DNA from: Gordoniibacillus chartarius
GTDB taxonomy: Bacteria; Bacillota; Bacilli; Paenibacillales; NBRC-103111
DNA: 33,018 nucleotides
Assembly (NCBI RefSeq): GCF_042432825.1
Contig: NZ_JBHLWN010000095.1
Location: 1-33,018, forward strand
Direction of reading: 5' to 3'
Shown here in pieces: positions 7,923 to 15,522 of the stretch (position 1 is its first letter; the number at the start of each line of letters is the position of its first letter). A program made the translations under genes and the position numbers. The notes beneath the pieces were generated by a model that did not search any database, was not told the origin of the DNA, and saw only the letters and a program-made list of their open reading frames with translations.

Positions 7923-7951
7923 TTTACAATCGGAAATGTAAGCTGTAGTAT
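7923..7951 (+). promoter_or_regulatory. Likely sigma-A promoter of the c-di-AMP riboswitch transcript
   Basis: TTTACA (7923-7928) and TAGTAT (7946-7951) are separated by 17 bases, which places transcription start near 7958, shortly before the aptamer. Between ectCD and this site there is only a weak hairpin (ACCG-GGTC-CGGT), so some readthrough from the ect operon is possible. Confidence 0.5.
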
Positions 7952-7978
7952 GGAGATGTAGATGGAAAGTAGAGCAAA

Positions 7979-8119
7979 TCGCTGAATTCCGCAGCAGTGC
8001 GGAAGCGGGGGAACCAGAGAGCAAGGCTTCAGGTCAAGCCGGCTCACCGGGGTGAATCTCGGCATATGCCGAGTAGGGCGACTCTCACGTCCGAATCCGA
8101 CAGCTAACCTCGTAAGCGT
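7979..8119 (+). ncRNA. Cyclic di-AMP riboswitch (ydaO/yuaA type)
   Basis: The region has the sequence landmarks of the ydaO/yuaA aptamer: P1 strand TCGCTGA at 7979, GGGGGAACC at 8007-8014, GGGGTGAATC at 8049-8058, then TAGGGCG, TCCGAATCCGACAGCTAACC and the closing CGTAAGCG (8111-8118). This class binds cyclic di-AMP and usually switches genes off when the messenger is high. Its known targets concern potassium and osmolyte transport and cell-wall remodelling. Here it precedes the 153-aa gene at 8181. Recognition rests on conserved strings remembered from the family; a covariance-model search would confirm it. Confidence 0.88.
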
Positions 8120-8128
8120 CACACTGGA

Positions 8129-8174
8129 GAGGCAACCTTATTACATCTGCTAGCGTTGCCTCCCCCAAGGAGGG
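8129..8174 (+). promoter_or_regulatory. Competing hairpins over the ribosome binding site (riboswitch expression platform)
   Basis: Two structures exclude each other. GAGGCAAC (8129-8136) can pair with GTTGCCTC (8155-8162). Alternatively CCTCC (8159-8163) can pair with GGAGG (8169-8173) and hide the ribosome site AAGGAGGG (8167-8174) of the next gene. No T-run follows, so control would be at translation initiation rather than termination. The pairings are seen; which one the ligand favours is inference. Confidence 0.45.
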
Positions 8175-8180
8175 AAAACG

Positions 8181-8642
8181 ATGAGCTTCATGCAAGTACA
8201 CGGACAGCCTGAGGAGGAGTATATTCTCGTATCCGCTCCTAACCAGGCAGGCAAGCAATTCCTGAACAGACTGCGCCAGCAAGGGATTCCGTTCTACGCT
8301 ATGGTCAACAATAATTACGGGAAGAAGCGTTTGGAAGCGATGGGTGTGAATCATATCATTAAGGTGGATACGGGCAAGCAGAAGACGTGGGTCCGTCCGA
8401 GCATTCCAATTAAACGCATGTATTTGTTCGAAGACAGCTTCACCCTCTGCTGCAGGTGGATCCAAATTTGCCGGGCTTGGTCGGATAAAGAAATCTGCAT
8501 CGTTTCCCGAAGAGATCACGCCAGAATGACCTATCGGGCGCTTGGTGCAGATCGAATGATATTCATCAATGGCAGTGAAGATGCGGAACTGCTCCTTCAG
8601 CCCCATCTTGACAAGCTTACCTCTGTGCAATATTCATCATAA
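8181..8642 (+). CDS. Unknown protein under c-di-AMP riboswitch control (153 aa, possible Rossmann/RCK-like fold)
   Basis: I do not recognise this family by name. The first half reads like a beta-alpha-beta nucleotide-type fold: EYILVSAPNQAGKQFLNRL, then GIPFYAMVNNN and LEAMGVNHIIKV. The second half repeats the pattern with KEICIVSRRDHARMTYRALGADRMIFING. Alternating strands and 'moving to a neighbouring locus' residues of this kind occur in TrkA/RCK-N domains of potassium uptake regulators, but the standard GxGxxG is absent. There is no signal peptide or membrane segment. The ATG has AAGGAGGG six bases upstream. The riboswitch and the ect operon beside it point to a part in potassium or osmolyte homeostasis; that is inference. 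Confidence 0.7.
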   Translation: MSFMQVHGQPEEEYILVSAPNQAGKQFLNRLRQQGIPFYAMVNNNYGKKRLEAMGVNHIIKVDTGKQKTWVRPSIPIKRMYLFEDSFTLCCRWIQICRAWSDKEICIVSRRDHARMTYRALGADRMIFINGSEDAELLLQPHLDKLTSVQYSS

Positions 8643-8683
8643 AATTATATACATCGTAGAATCTACTACAGGGGCGATGATTT

Positions 8684-9550
8684 ATGAAGACTGAGCTTCA
8701 ATCGGAAACGGCGTACCTCATCGAGCAGTTTAAACAGCATCTTCTCCTTCAAGGCAAGGAGGAGAGTACGGTCAAGCTGTACAGTACGGAACTCTCACAC
8801 TTTTTGAATTGGCTGGACCGGATGAACAAAACGCTGTCCTCCATTGAAGAAGAAGACATTTTCGCCTCCAGAGACGAGCTGTATCTTAGCGGCAAAAGAC
8901 TGTCTACGATCAACAAATACGTATCGATATTAGCGACCTTCTTTCGTTGGGCGGAGCGGCAGGGAATGGTCAAAGGGAACCCCGCCGCTTCGGCTCGGTA
9001 CCATTCCCCTAAGAGCACAGAGCTTCCGCGTTGGTTGACGGAGGATGAAGAAGCACGCTTGCTGGAAATCGCAGCAAAGGAGAGGAATCCGTTTAAACGG
9101 GCGAGGAATGAGGCGTTGATCCACGTTCTGTTATATGCCGGATTACGGGTGGAGGAAGTGCCGCACTTAAGGCTGAGTTCCGTGGGCATGGGAGAGCTTA
9201 AGGTCTTCGACGATGCGGGCAAGCTGCTTCGCATCGTACCGGTAGCACCGCAAACGTATAGCAAATTAGCGGTTTGGCTGGAGGAACGTTCAACTGCCGA
9301 CAAGGAAACGTATAACAACAGCAGCTATCTATTCGTGACCGAAAGATCCGGGGCCATGCAAGCCAGAGCCGTTCAATTTGTGATTCAGGCGTATGCTTCC
9401 AAGCTGGGGTCGGATTTTAGCTGCCACGATTTGCGAAATACCTATTGCCGCAGACTGGCTGAAATCAGGACGCCGATTCTCCATTTGAAGCAATGGGCCG
9501 GGCATAAGTCCTTCCTTACAACGTACCAGTACTACGCGGGACTGCAATAA
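8684..9550 (+). CDS. Tyrosine recombinase / XerC-like integrase family protein
   Basis: This is a site-specific DNA recombinase of 288 aa. An N-terminal SAM-like core-binding domain (about 8-100) is followed by the catalytic domain. Catalytic residues are in order: R155 (AGLRVEE), H248 and R251 (CHDLRNTYCRR), H274 (WAGHKSF) and nucleophile Y283, nine residues after H274 as expected. It is complete. The ribosome site is weak (GGGGCG). No attachment sites, excisionase or phage genes are visible nearby, so it may be a stand-alone chromosomal recombinase rather than the integrase of an element present here. It follows the riboswitch-controlled gene by 41 bases and could be read from the same transcript. 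Confidence 0.85.
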   Translation: MKTELQSETAYLIEQFKQHLLLQGKEESTVKLYSTELSHFLNWLDRMNKTLSSIEEEDIFASRDELYLSGKRLSTINKYVSILATFFRWAERQGMVKGNPAASARYHSPKSTELPRWLTEDEEARLLEIAAKERNPFKRARNEALIHVLLYAGLRVEEVPHLRLSSVGMGELKVFDDAGKLLRIVPVAPQTYSKLAVWLEERSTADKETYNNSSYLFVTERSGAMQARAVQFVIQAYASKLGSDFSCHDLRNTYCRRLAEIRTPILHLKQWAGHKSFLTTYQYYAGLQ

Positions 9551-9578
9551 AACCAATAAGAATAACAATCATGCACAA

Positions 9579-9607
9579 GCTCTGTCCTCTGACTTAGGGG
9601 ACAGAGC
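9579..9607 (+). terminator. Hairpin after the recombinase gene
   Basis: A nine-base-pair stem GCTCTGTCC/GGACAGAGC closes an 11-base loop 30 bases after the stop codon. It lacks a T-run (CTATT follows), so it may be a weak or factor-dependent terminator or an mRNA 3' end structure. Confidence 0.45.
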
Positions 9608-9680
9608 CTATTCATGTGCGGGATGTGCCAGGGGGCATTGATGAATATAGCAGCAAGCGGGAGGATAGGTTTGGACTCGT

Positions 9681-10991
9681 TTGGAAATAATGCTCATGAA
9701 GTATGTAAACCTATGGAGGCCGCTTGTGAAAAATCGTTCTTTCGGCAGAAGGCATCGGTATTGGCTGCTCCCAGTCTCTTATATCGTTGGATCCATACTA
9801 CTCGCGTTTCTTATGAACTATTTAGATGAGAGTCGGAAGTGGGACTCGATAAGGTGGGGCTGGTTCTCAACCTACCTGTTCACCAGCGCCGCCATTGCGA
9901 AAGAGGTCCTCTCGGCGATCGCAACATCGCTTCTGACGATGACGACCATTACCTTCTCCGTCATGATGGTTGTTCTATCCACCTATGCTTCGCAGTATTC
10001 GCCAAGAGTACTCCCCAACTTTACCCAAAGCTTGGCTATGCAGCATGCTCAAGGTGTGTTTTTCGCCGGGTTTGTGTATTCGATTACATCGCTGCTCCTT
10101 CTAAAGCGTGCGACCGATGAACAACTGGTTCCGGATGCCGCCGTCGCCGTCATTCTGGCTACGCTATGTTTAGTGTTCTTTATCTATTTCATTCACAAAG
10201 TATCCCTGTCCATTCAAGTCAATCATTTGATGAATGAGGTGGAACAACACGCCTTAGCATTGATAGATGATCTTCAATGGACCGCTGTAGCCCCCTCGCC
10301 GGTGAAGGAGACAAGTGTAAATTCCGCGAGAGCCGGATATGTGCGTACGATCTCCTATAAGAATTTAATCAGGTTTGCCCAAAAGAAGGGGCTGTATATC
10401 AGACTCGTTCCGAGAATCGGACAATATGTTCAAAAGGGTGAGCCGTTAATCGAGATATGGGGAAAATCGAACTTAGGGGATTCCGCGGCATCGAAATACC
10501 TGGATCGGCAGATTCGGATCGGACCAACACGTACGAACGAGCAAGATTTGGAGTATGTGATGGAAAAGATCATTGATATTGCCCTGAGGGCAATATCTCC
10601 GGGCATCAACGATCCCGATACGGCGGTTTACTGTATTCGTTCCCTTAGTGTGCTGTTGACCGGGATCGCGAAGCGGGAGGGAGATCACTGGGTAATTGAA
10701 GATTCCAGGCGCGAGGGACGCGTCTGGATTCCCTTTGTCTCTTTCGATGAGCTGTTGTACAAAACCTTTTATCAGATCCGGCATTACGGAGCTAAAGATG
10801 TATCCGTTACGGGAGCTTTATTAGATGGGTTAACGAGGATTGCGAAGGGGGCTCAGCCGGAGATCAAAAGCCATATTTACAAATTTGGCGAATACGTAAT
10901 CAGTAGCGTGAATCAACAAACGACACATGCCCTGGATTCGTCTTTCTTAAACGGCAAATGGCAGCAACTCGTGAAGGGCTGTCAATCCTAG
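9681..10991 (+). CDS. DUF2254 family predicted membrane protein
   Basis: This 436-aa protein matches the DUF2254 pattern: about four N-terminal membrane helices (roughly residues 28-46, 66-100, 120-145 and 152-175), then a soluble part of about 250 residues. TTITFSVMMVVLSTYASQYSPRVL and AISPGINDPDTAVYCI are recognisable family strings. Function is unknown. The start is unclear: TTG 9681, ATG 9690 and ATG 9696 are in frame, and the nearest strong ribosome site (GGGAGG, 9659-9664) is rather far away. It sits between a recombinase and a betaine-type transporter, so a link to membrane or osmotic stress is possible but unproven. Confidence 0.8.
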   Translation: MEIMLMKYVNLWRPLVKNRSFGRRHRYWLLPVSYIVGSILLAFLMNYLDESRKWDSIRWGWFSTYLFTSAAIAKEVLSAIATSLLTMTTITFSVMMVVLSTYASQYSPRVLPNFTQSLAMQHAQGVFFAGFVYSITSLLLLKRATDEQLVPDAAVAVILATLCLVFFIYFIHKVSLSIQVNHLMNEVEQHALALIDDLQWTAVAPSPVKETSVNSARAGYVRTISYKNLIRFAQKKGLYIRLVPRIGQYVQKGEPLIEIWGKSNLGDSAASKYLDRQIRIGPTRTNEQDLEYVMEKIIDIALRAISPGINDPDTAVYCIRSLSVLLTGIAKREGDHWVIEDSRREGRVWIPFVSFDELLYKTFYQIRHYGAKDVSVTGALLDGLTRIAKGAQPEIKSHIYKFGEYVISSVNQQTTHALDSSFLNGKWQQLVKGCQS

Positions 10992-11008
10992 TAATATCCT
11001 GAATGGTC

Positions 11009-11024
11009 TTACCATTGATGGTAA
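11009..11024 (+). promoter_or_regulatory. Inverted repeat upstream of the BCCT transporter gene
   Basis: TTACCAT-TG-ATGGTAA is a perfect seven-base inverted repeat, 36 bases before the transporter start and 18 after the preceding stop. It is not followed by a T-run, so it resembles an operator more than a terminator. No regulator can be named from the sequence. Confidence 0.3.
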
Positions 11025-11060
11025 AAACTATTGTCGGTGCATATAAGGGGGGCGTTGTTC

Positions 11061-12593
11061 TTGGTCCGGTACATATCACTTGCGATTATCGCGGCTTTTG
11101 TGCTGTTGGGTGCTTTTGCCCCCGAGCAGCTGGCAGAAACAGCGAATCGGTTATTTCAATATTCGATCAGTAATTTTGGGTGGTTTTATTTAATATCGAC
11201 ATTCTTTTTCTTGCTGTTTTCCTTGTTTTTGGCCTTTGGCAAATACGGTAAAATCAAGCTTGGCCGCGATGAAGATGAGCCGGAGTACTCCACTTTGACG
11301 TGGTTTGCAATGCTTTTTAGCGCCGGGATGGGGATCGGGCTTGTTTTTTGGGGAGTGGCGGAGCCGTTATCCCATTACCTCACACCTCCTGAAGGAATTG
11401 CCGGGGGGAGCCCGGAAGCGGCTCGAGTGTCCATGCGGTATTCCTTTTTCCATTGGGGCCTTCATCCGTGGGCTATTTACAGTACCGTTGCTTTAGCATT
11501 AGCGTATATCCAATTTCGGATGGGAAGAGCGGGGCTGATCAGCTCCGTATTTTATCCTTTGCTCGGAGATAGGGTGAATGGAGCCGCGGGAACGGTCATC
11601 GATACGCTGGCTGTTATCGCAACCGTGTTCGGAGTGGCGACTTCCCTCGGCTTGGGTGCATTACAAATCGCCGGAGGACTATCGCATTTGTTCGGTCTCG
11701 CAAACGTCTCTTCGGTTCAAGTTTCCATCATTGCTGTTGTCACCGTGCTGTATTTGATTTCCGCCACGACAGGCTTGGATAAAGGGATAAAAATACTCAG
11801 TAATACAAACTTAGTGCTGGCCGTTGTATTGATGATATTTGTTCTTATCGCGGGACCGACATCCTTCATACTCGATACGTTTACGTTAACGCTAGGCGGC
11901 TATTTGCAGAATCTGGTCTACATGAGTTTGCGGTTAACTCCTTTTACCCAGGGGACGTGGGTCGGGGCGTGGACTTTATTTTATTGGGCATGGTGGATCG
12001 CCTGGGCGCCGTTTGTCGGTACATTCATCGCAAGGGTATCCAAAGGAAGGACAATCAAGGAATTTGTTCTTGGCGTCTTGTTGATTCCAAGCTTATTTAG
12101 CTTTATCTGGTTTTCCGTCTTCGGGGGCACGGGCTTGAATCTCGAGATGTTTCAACATATACCGCTTGCCAAGGCTGCTGCGAACGATGTGACGAGCGCA
12201 TTATTTCTCACGCTGGAGCAGCTTCCGTTTGGAATATGGATCGCGGCTCTGGCGACACTTCTCATTATCACTTTCTTCATTACTTCCGCAGATTCGGCTA
12301 CCTTCGTGCTGGGGATGCTCTCTTCAAACGGCAACCCGAACCCGTCCAACAAAGTCAAAATCGTTTGGGGGATCTTTCAGTCGTTAATTGCAGTTGTTTT
12401 ATTAATAAGCGGCGGGCTAACCGGACTTCAGACGGCGTCCATTGTCGCGGCGGTTCCGTTTGCCGTCATTATTGTCGGCATGTGTGCATCGATTCTTGTG
12501 GCATTAAGGCAGGACGAGAAAAGAATGAAAGCCCAGCAGAAGCGCAGGATGGAGAAATTGGACGAGCTGCTCGACCGGATGCGGACCGAATAA
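11061..12593 (+). CDS. opuD: BCCT-family osmolyte transporter (glycine betaine type, OpuD-like)
   Basis: This is a sodium-coupled betaine/choline/carnitine family carrier with about twelve membrane helices and a charged C-terminal tail (QDEKRMKAQQKRRMEKLDE). Family signatures are SAGMGIGLVFWGVAEPLSHY and the tryptophan-rich segment FYWAWWIAWAPFVGTFIARV, followed by SKGRTIKEF. I chose TTG 11061 because AAGGGGGG lies eight bases upstream; an upstream in-frame TTG at 11031 would add ten residues without a ribosome site. The substrate is most likely glycine betaine, given the nearby gbsR-opuA genes. Ectoine (EctT-like) remains possible because BCCT sequence does not clearly separate them. A bidirectional terminator follows. 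Confidence 0.87.
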   Translation: MVRYISLAIIAAFVLLGAFAPEQLAETANRLFQYSISNFGWFYLISTFFFLLFSLFLAFGKYGKIKLGRDEDEPEYSTLTWFAMLFSAGMGIGLVFWGVAEPLSHYLTPPEGIAGGSPEAARVSMRYSFFHWGLHPWAIYSTVALALAYIQFRMGRAGLISSVFYPLLGDRVNGAAGTVIDTLAVIATVFGVATSLGLGALQIAGGLSHLFGLANVSSVQVSIIAVVTVLYLISATTGLDKGIKILSNTNLVLAVVLMIFVLIAGPTSFILDTFTLTLGGYLQNLVYMSLRLTPFTQGTWVGAWTLFYWAWWIAWAPFVGTFIARVSKGRTIKEFVLGVLLIPSLFSFIWFSVFGGTGLNLEMFQHIPLAKAAANDVTSALFLTLEQLPFGIWIAALATLLIITFFITSADSATFVLGMLSSNGNPNPSNKVKIVWGIFQSLIAVVLLISGGLTGLQTASIVAAVPFAVIIVGMCASILVALRQDEKRMKAQQKRRMEKLDELLDRMRTE

Positions 12594-12618
12594 GCTGTGA
12601 GGACGCTTGCTCGGCAAT

Positions 12619-12659
12619 AAGAAGGGATAGAAGCCGCTAACGGCTTTCTATCCCTTCTT
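12619..12659. terminator. Bidirectional terminator between opuD and gbsR
   Basis: A long near-perfect stem, AAGAAGGGATAGAAGCCG against CGGCTTTCTATCCCTTCTT, closes a CTAA loop. A-rich and T-rich ends on the two sides let it serve both convergent genes. Confidence 0.85.
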
Positions 12660-12674
12660 GGCATGAGTACAGTA

Positions 12675-13250
12675 CTACTCTCTAGGGGGTTTCACATCTT
12701 TAGGAATGAATTGGAAAATATCGCCTGTCTCGAACGACTCAATAAGACGGTCAAGCCACATGTAGTAACGGACGGCCTCGTCCATTTTTGCCACATCGGC
12801 TTTCAGCTGGGCCTGCAGCTGTTCGTTATCGGGGAACCTGCCCGCAAGCTCCAGCAGCTCCGATTTGGATTTGCGCAGCGCATGCAAATTTATATCAAGC
12901 GCCTTACGCCACTTCAGAGAGAAGAAGTCGGCGAAGGTTTGGAACCAGTCCAATTCAACCTCGTAAAGGTCTTTTCTTGATCCTTTTTCCCATACTTTAT
13001 TCACCATCTTCAAATCGACCAGCGTGCGTACTCCTGTGCTCATACTGGTTTTGCTCATTTCCATCGCTTCTCCCATTGCATCTAACGTCATGGGTTTGTT
13101 TTGGAAAAAAAGCAATCCGTACAGATGGCCGGTTGATTGCGTAATCCCGTACAGGTCCATGTTGTTGCCGATCGCCTCGATAACGCGTTTTCTTGCTTTC
13201 GCTAAGGCTTGTTCCTGCTCTGGGGATAACCCGTCGGCGGGTTGCTCCAT
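12675..13250 (-). CDS. gbsR: GbsR/MarR-family transcriptional regulator (choline-sensing type)
   Basis: GbsR-type proteins repress choline and betaine uptake or choline-to-betaine oxidation genes, with choline as inducer in Bacillus subtilis. The 191-aa protein has the family's winged-helix segment MTLDAMGEAMEMSKTSMSTG, then VRTLVDLKMVNKVWEKGSRKD, and its typical end FETGDIFQFIPKD. The start at 13250 (MEQPADGL) is preferred because AGGTG lies eight bases upstream; a 25-residue N-terminal extension from 13325 is unlike the family. It diverges from the opuA operon, which it probably controls. No gbsA/gbsB or other choline oxidation genes are in the window. Confidence 0.85.
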   Translation of the reverse strand: MEQPADGLSPEQEQALAKARKRVIEAIGNNMDLYGITQSTGHLYGLLFFQNKPMTLDAMGEAMEMSKTSMSTGVRTLVDLKMVNKVWEKGSRKDLYEVELDWFQTFADFFSLKWRKALDINLHALRKSKSELLELAGRFPDNEQLQAQLKADVAKMDEAVRYYMWLDRLIESFETGDIFQFIPKDVKPPRE

Positions 13251-13284
13251 CTGTGTTTCACCTGCTTTCACAATGTACAACGAT

Positions 13285-13313
13285 ATTGTAAAAAACCTAA
13301 TCGACAAAGTAAA
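13285..13313 (-). promoter_or_regulatory. gbsR: Likely sigma-A promoter of gbsR
   Basis: Read on the minus strand, TTTACT (13313-13308) and TACAAT (13290-13285) are separated by exactly 17 bases. The predicted start site is about 25-30 bases before the gbsR ATG. Confidence 0.55.
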
Positions 13314-13368
13314 GGATTTAACCATTGCGGATTAGTTAGCATGAGAGAGGAATTTGGAGTAAAGTGTA

Positions 13369-13384
13369 TACAGTTTTTACTGTA
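13369..13384. promoter_or_regulatory. Inverted repeat in the gbsR-opuA intergenic region (candidate operator)
   Basis: TACAGT-TTTT-ACTGTA is a perfect six-base inverted repeat between the divergent gbsR and opuA promoters, 25 bases upstream of the opuA -35 box. A site for GbsR or another osmotic regulator is plausible; the repeat is seen, its ligand is inferred. Confidence 0.4.
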
Positions 13385-13409
13385 CGAACAGATTGTACGG
13401 AAAGTTACG

Positions 13410-13439
13410 TTGACATGTCTTTCGTTTCTTCTTTACACT
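13410..13439 (+). promoter_or_regulatory. Likely sigma-A promoter of the opuA operon
   Basis: TTGACA (13410-13415, perfect -35) is followed after 18 bases by TACACT (13434-13439). The start codon of opuAA lies 43 bases further on. Confidence 0.6.
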
Positions 13440-13481
13440 GAATGTGGATAACGGATCTGCATATAGGAAAGGGGTGAGCGT

Positions 13482-14705
13482 ATGGCGATTATCGAAGTTA
13501 GCCGGGTTAGCAAAATATTCGGACCCGATCCGAACACGGTGATCCAATTACTTGCCGAAGGGTGGTCGAAGGAAAGGATCTATCGCGAAACCAAGCATAC
13601 GGTAGGGGTCAACAACGTTTCATTTTCCGTAGAACCTGGTGAGATCTTTGTGATCATGGGGCTGTCGGGCAGCGGCAAGTCCACGCTTGTTCGCATGCTC
13701 AACCGCCTGATCGAGCCTACCGGAGGCAGTATTGTCGTTGGAGGCGACGACATTGTACAGATGAATCAGGAAGCTTTGCTTCGGTTCAGACGGAAACGGA
13801 TCGGCATGGTTTTTCAGAAATTCGCTTTGTTCCCGCATAGGACGGTAGCGGAAAATGCGGAGTACGGCTTGGAGGTACAGGGCGTAGCCAAACAGGAGCG
13901 GCGCAGGAAGGCGCTCGATGCGCTGAAGCTCGTCGGCTTGCAGGATTGGGCCGACAGCATGCCCTCTCAGCTTAGCGGAGGAATGCAGCAGCGAGTAGGT
14001 TTAGCCAGGGCGCTGGCCAATGACCCCGACATCCTTCTTATGGATGAAGCGTTCAGCGCGCTGGATCCATTGATCCGCAAGGATATGCAGGATGAGCTTC
14101 TGGAGCTCCAGCACAAGATGAAGAAAACGATCATCTTCATTACGCACGATCTGGATGAGGCGCTTCGTATCGGCGACAGGATCGCTTTGATGAAGGACGG
14201 AAGCGTCGTTCAAATCGGTACGCCGGAGGAGATTATGATGAATCCGGCCAACGAATATGTGGAGCGGTTCGTCGAAGATGTGGATTTGTCCAAAGTATTG
14301 ACGGCCTCGTCGGTGATGCGCAGGCCTGAGACGATTGCCATCGACCGGGGCCCCAGGGTTGCCCTTCAGCTCATGCGGGATAGCGGGATCTCCAATCTGT
14401 TTGTGGTGGACAGAGGCAAACATTTCATCGGTGTCATTACCGCCGAAGCGGCTTCCGCCGCCGTCAGGGATGGCAAGAGCTTGGACGACATCGTCATTCG
14501 GGATGTACCAACCGTATCCCCTGATCGGCTGTTGTATCAGCTGTTCGATATTTGCAGCAGCTCCAAATATCCGATTGCTGTGGTGGATGAAGACAATCGT
14601 ATTATCGGGGTTATTGTCAGCGGAGCGGTGCTGGGGGCGCTGGCAGGGCACCCTGTGCATACGGAGGAGGTCGATGTTGATGTTTCCGAAGCTACCGCTG
14701 GATGA
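13482..14705 (+). CDS. opuAA: Glycine betaine/proline ABC transporter ATP-binding protein with CBS pair
   Basis: This is the ATPase of the OpuA osmoprotectant importer (407 aa). Walker A GLSGSGKST (about 60-68), Q-loop GMVFQKFALF, signature LSGGMQQRVGLARAL, Walker B ILLMDEAFSALDP and switch histidine FITHDLDEA are all present. The stretch before Walker A (LLAEGWSKERIYRETKHTVG) is the typical OpuAA insertion. Residues 277-395 form two CBS domains that act as ionic-strength or c-di-AMP sensors in relatives. It starts at ATG 13482 with AAAGGGGTGAG upstream. The opuAB start lies inside its last codons. Confidence 0.92.
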   Translation: MAIIEVSRVSKIFGPDPNTVIQLLAEGWSKERIYRETKHTVGVNNVSFSVEPGEIFVIMGLSGSGKSTLVRMLNRLIEPTGGSIVVGGDDIVQMNQEALLRFRRKRIGMVFQKFALFPHRTVAENAEYGLEVQGVAKQERRRKALDALKLVGLQDWADSMPSQLSGGMQQRVGLARALANDPDILLMDEAFSALDPLIRKDMQDELLELQHKMKKTIIFITHDLDEALRIGDRIALMKDGSVVQIGTPEEIMMNPANEYVERFVEDVDLSKVLTASSVMRRPETIAIDRGPRVALQLMRDSGISNLFVVDRGKHFIGVITAEAASAAVRDGKSLDDIVIRDVPTVSPDRLLYQLFDICSSSKYPIAVVDEDNRIIGVIVSGAVLGALAGHPVHTEEVDVDVSEATAG

Positions 14706-15522
14706 ATGGGTCGAGTCCCTCGTAGATGTGCTTGAGGACAACTTATCGCTGGTCTTCGATATGATTTCAGCTTGTATTAATGGCATCGTTAATGCTTTGG
14801 CAGCCGTTATGCATTTTCCGCCGGCTCTTCTGCTCATATTGGCGATTACGGTAGTGGCTTATTATTTCGGCAGATGGAAATTCGCGCTGTTTACTGCGGC
14901 AGGCCTTTTGCTAATCGATAACCTGGGCTACTGGGACAATACGCTCGATACGCTTGCTTTGGTCATGACGTCGGCCCTCATCTCCATTATTATCGGCATT
15001 CCGTTTGGCGTATGGTGCGCACAGAGTGAACGGATACGGAATGTATGTACGCCGATGCTCGATTTCATGCAGACGATGCCCGCATTCGTCTATCTAATCC
15101 CGGCTGTCACCTTCTTTGGATTGGGTGTTGTGCCCGGGGTCATTGCATCCGTTATTTTTGCCGTACCGCCGACGATTCGGCTGACGAATTTGGGAATACG
15201 CCAAGTAGCGGAGGATCTGGTGGAGGCTGCCGACGCCTTCGGTTCAACCGGAAGCCAGAAGCTGTTTAAGCTCCAGCTCCCGCTGGCTATGCCTTCAATC
15301 ATGGCAGGGGTCACTCAAACGATTATGCTATCGCTATCAATGGTTGTGATCGCTTCGATGATTGGAGCTCAAGGAATAGGCGCGGACGTTTATCGGGCAG
15401 TTACGCAAATCAAGACAGGACAGGGCTTCGAAGCCGGCTTGGCCATTGTCGTTCTGGCTATTGTTATGGACAGAATGAGTCAATATATCTTGAAGAAGAG
15501 AAGGAGAGGCTCGAATGTATAA
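14680..15522 (+). CDS. opuAB: Glycine betaine/proline ABC transporter permease
   Basis: This is the membrane subunit of OpuA (280 aa, six or more helices). An amphipathic N-terminal segment (LPLDEWVESLVDVL) precedes the membrane part, as in OpuAB and ProW. DFMQTMPAFVYLIPAVTFFG and the EAA loop EAADAFGSTGSQKLFKLQLP are diagnostic. Start ATG 14680 has GGAGGAGG nine bases upstream; the in-frame ATG 14674 is too close to that site. The gene overlaps opuAA by 26 bases and opuAC by 8, which implies translational coupling. Confidence 0.92.
   Translation: MFPKLPLDEWVESLVDVLEDNLSLVFDMISACINGIVNALAAVMHFPPALLLILAITVVAYYFGRWKFALFTAAGLLLIDNLGYWDNTLDTLALVMTSALISIIIGIPFGVWCAQSERIRNVCTPMLDFMQTMPAFVYLIPAVTFFGLGVVPGVIASVIFAVPPTIRLTNLGIRQVAEDLVEAADAFGSTGSQKLFKLQLPLAMPSIMAGVTQTIMLSLSMVVIASMIGAQGIGADVYRAVTQIKTGQGFEAGLAIVVLAIVMDRMSQYILKKRRRGSNV

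Noticed and set aside
8684..9550. Integrated prophage or integrative element
   Set aside because: Only a recombinase is present; no phage, conjugation or excisionase genes and no flanking direct repeats are seen.
14335..14679. Longer N-terminus of OpuAB
   Set aside because: It overlaps the CBS-domain coding part of opuAA and reads as out-of-frame shadow; ATG 14680 has a good ribosome site.
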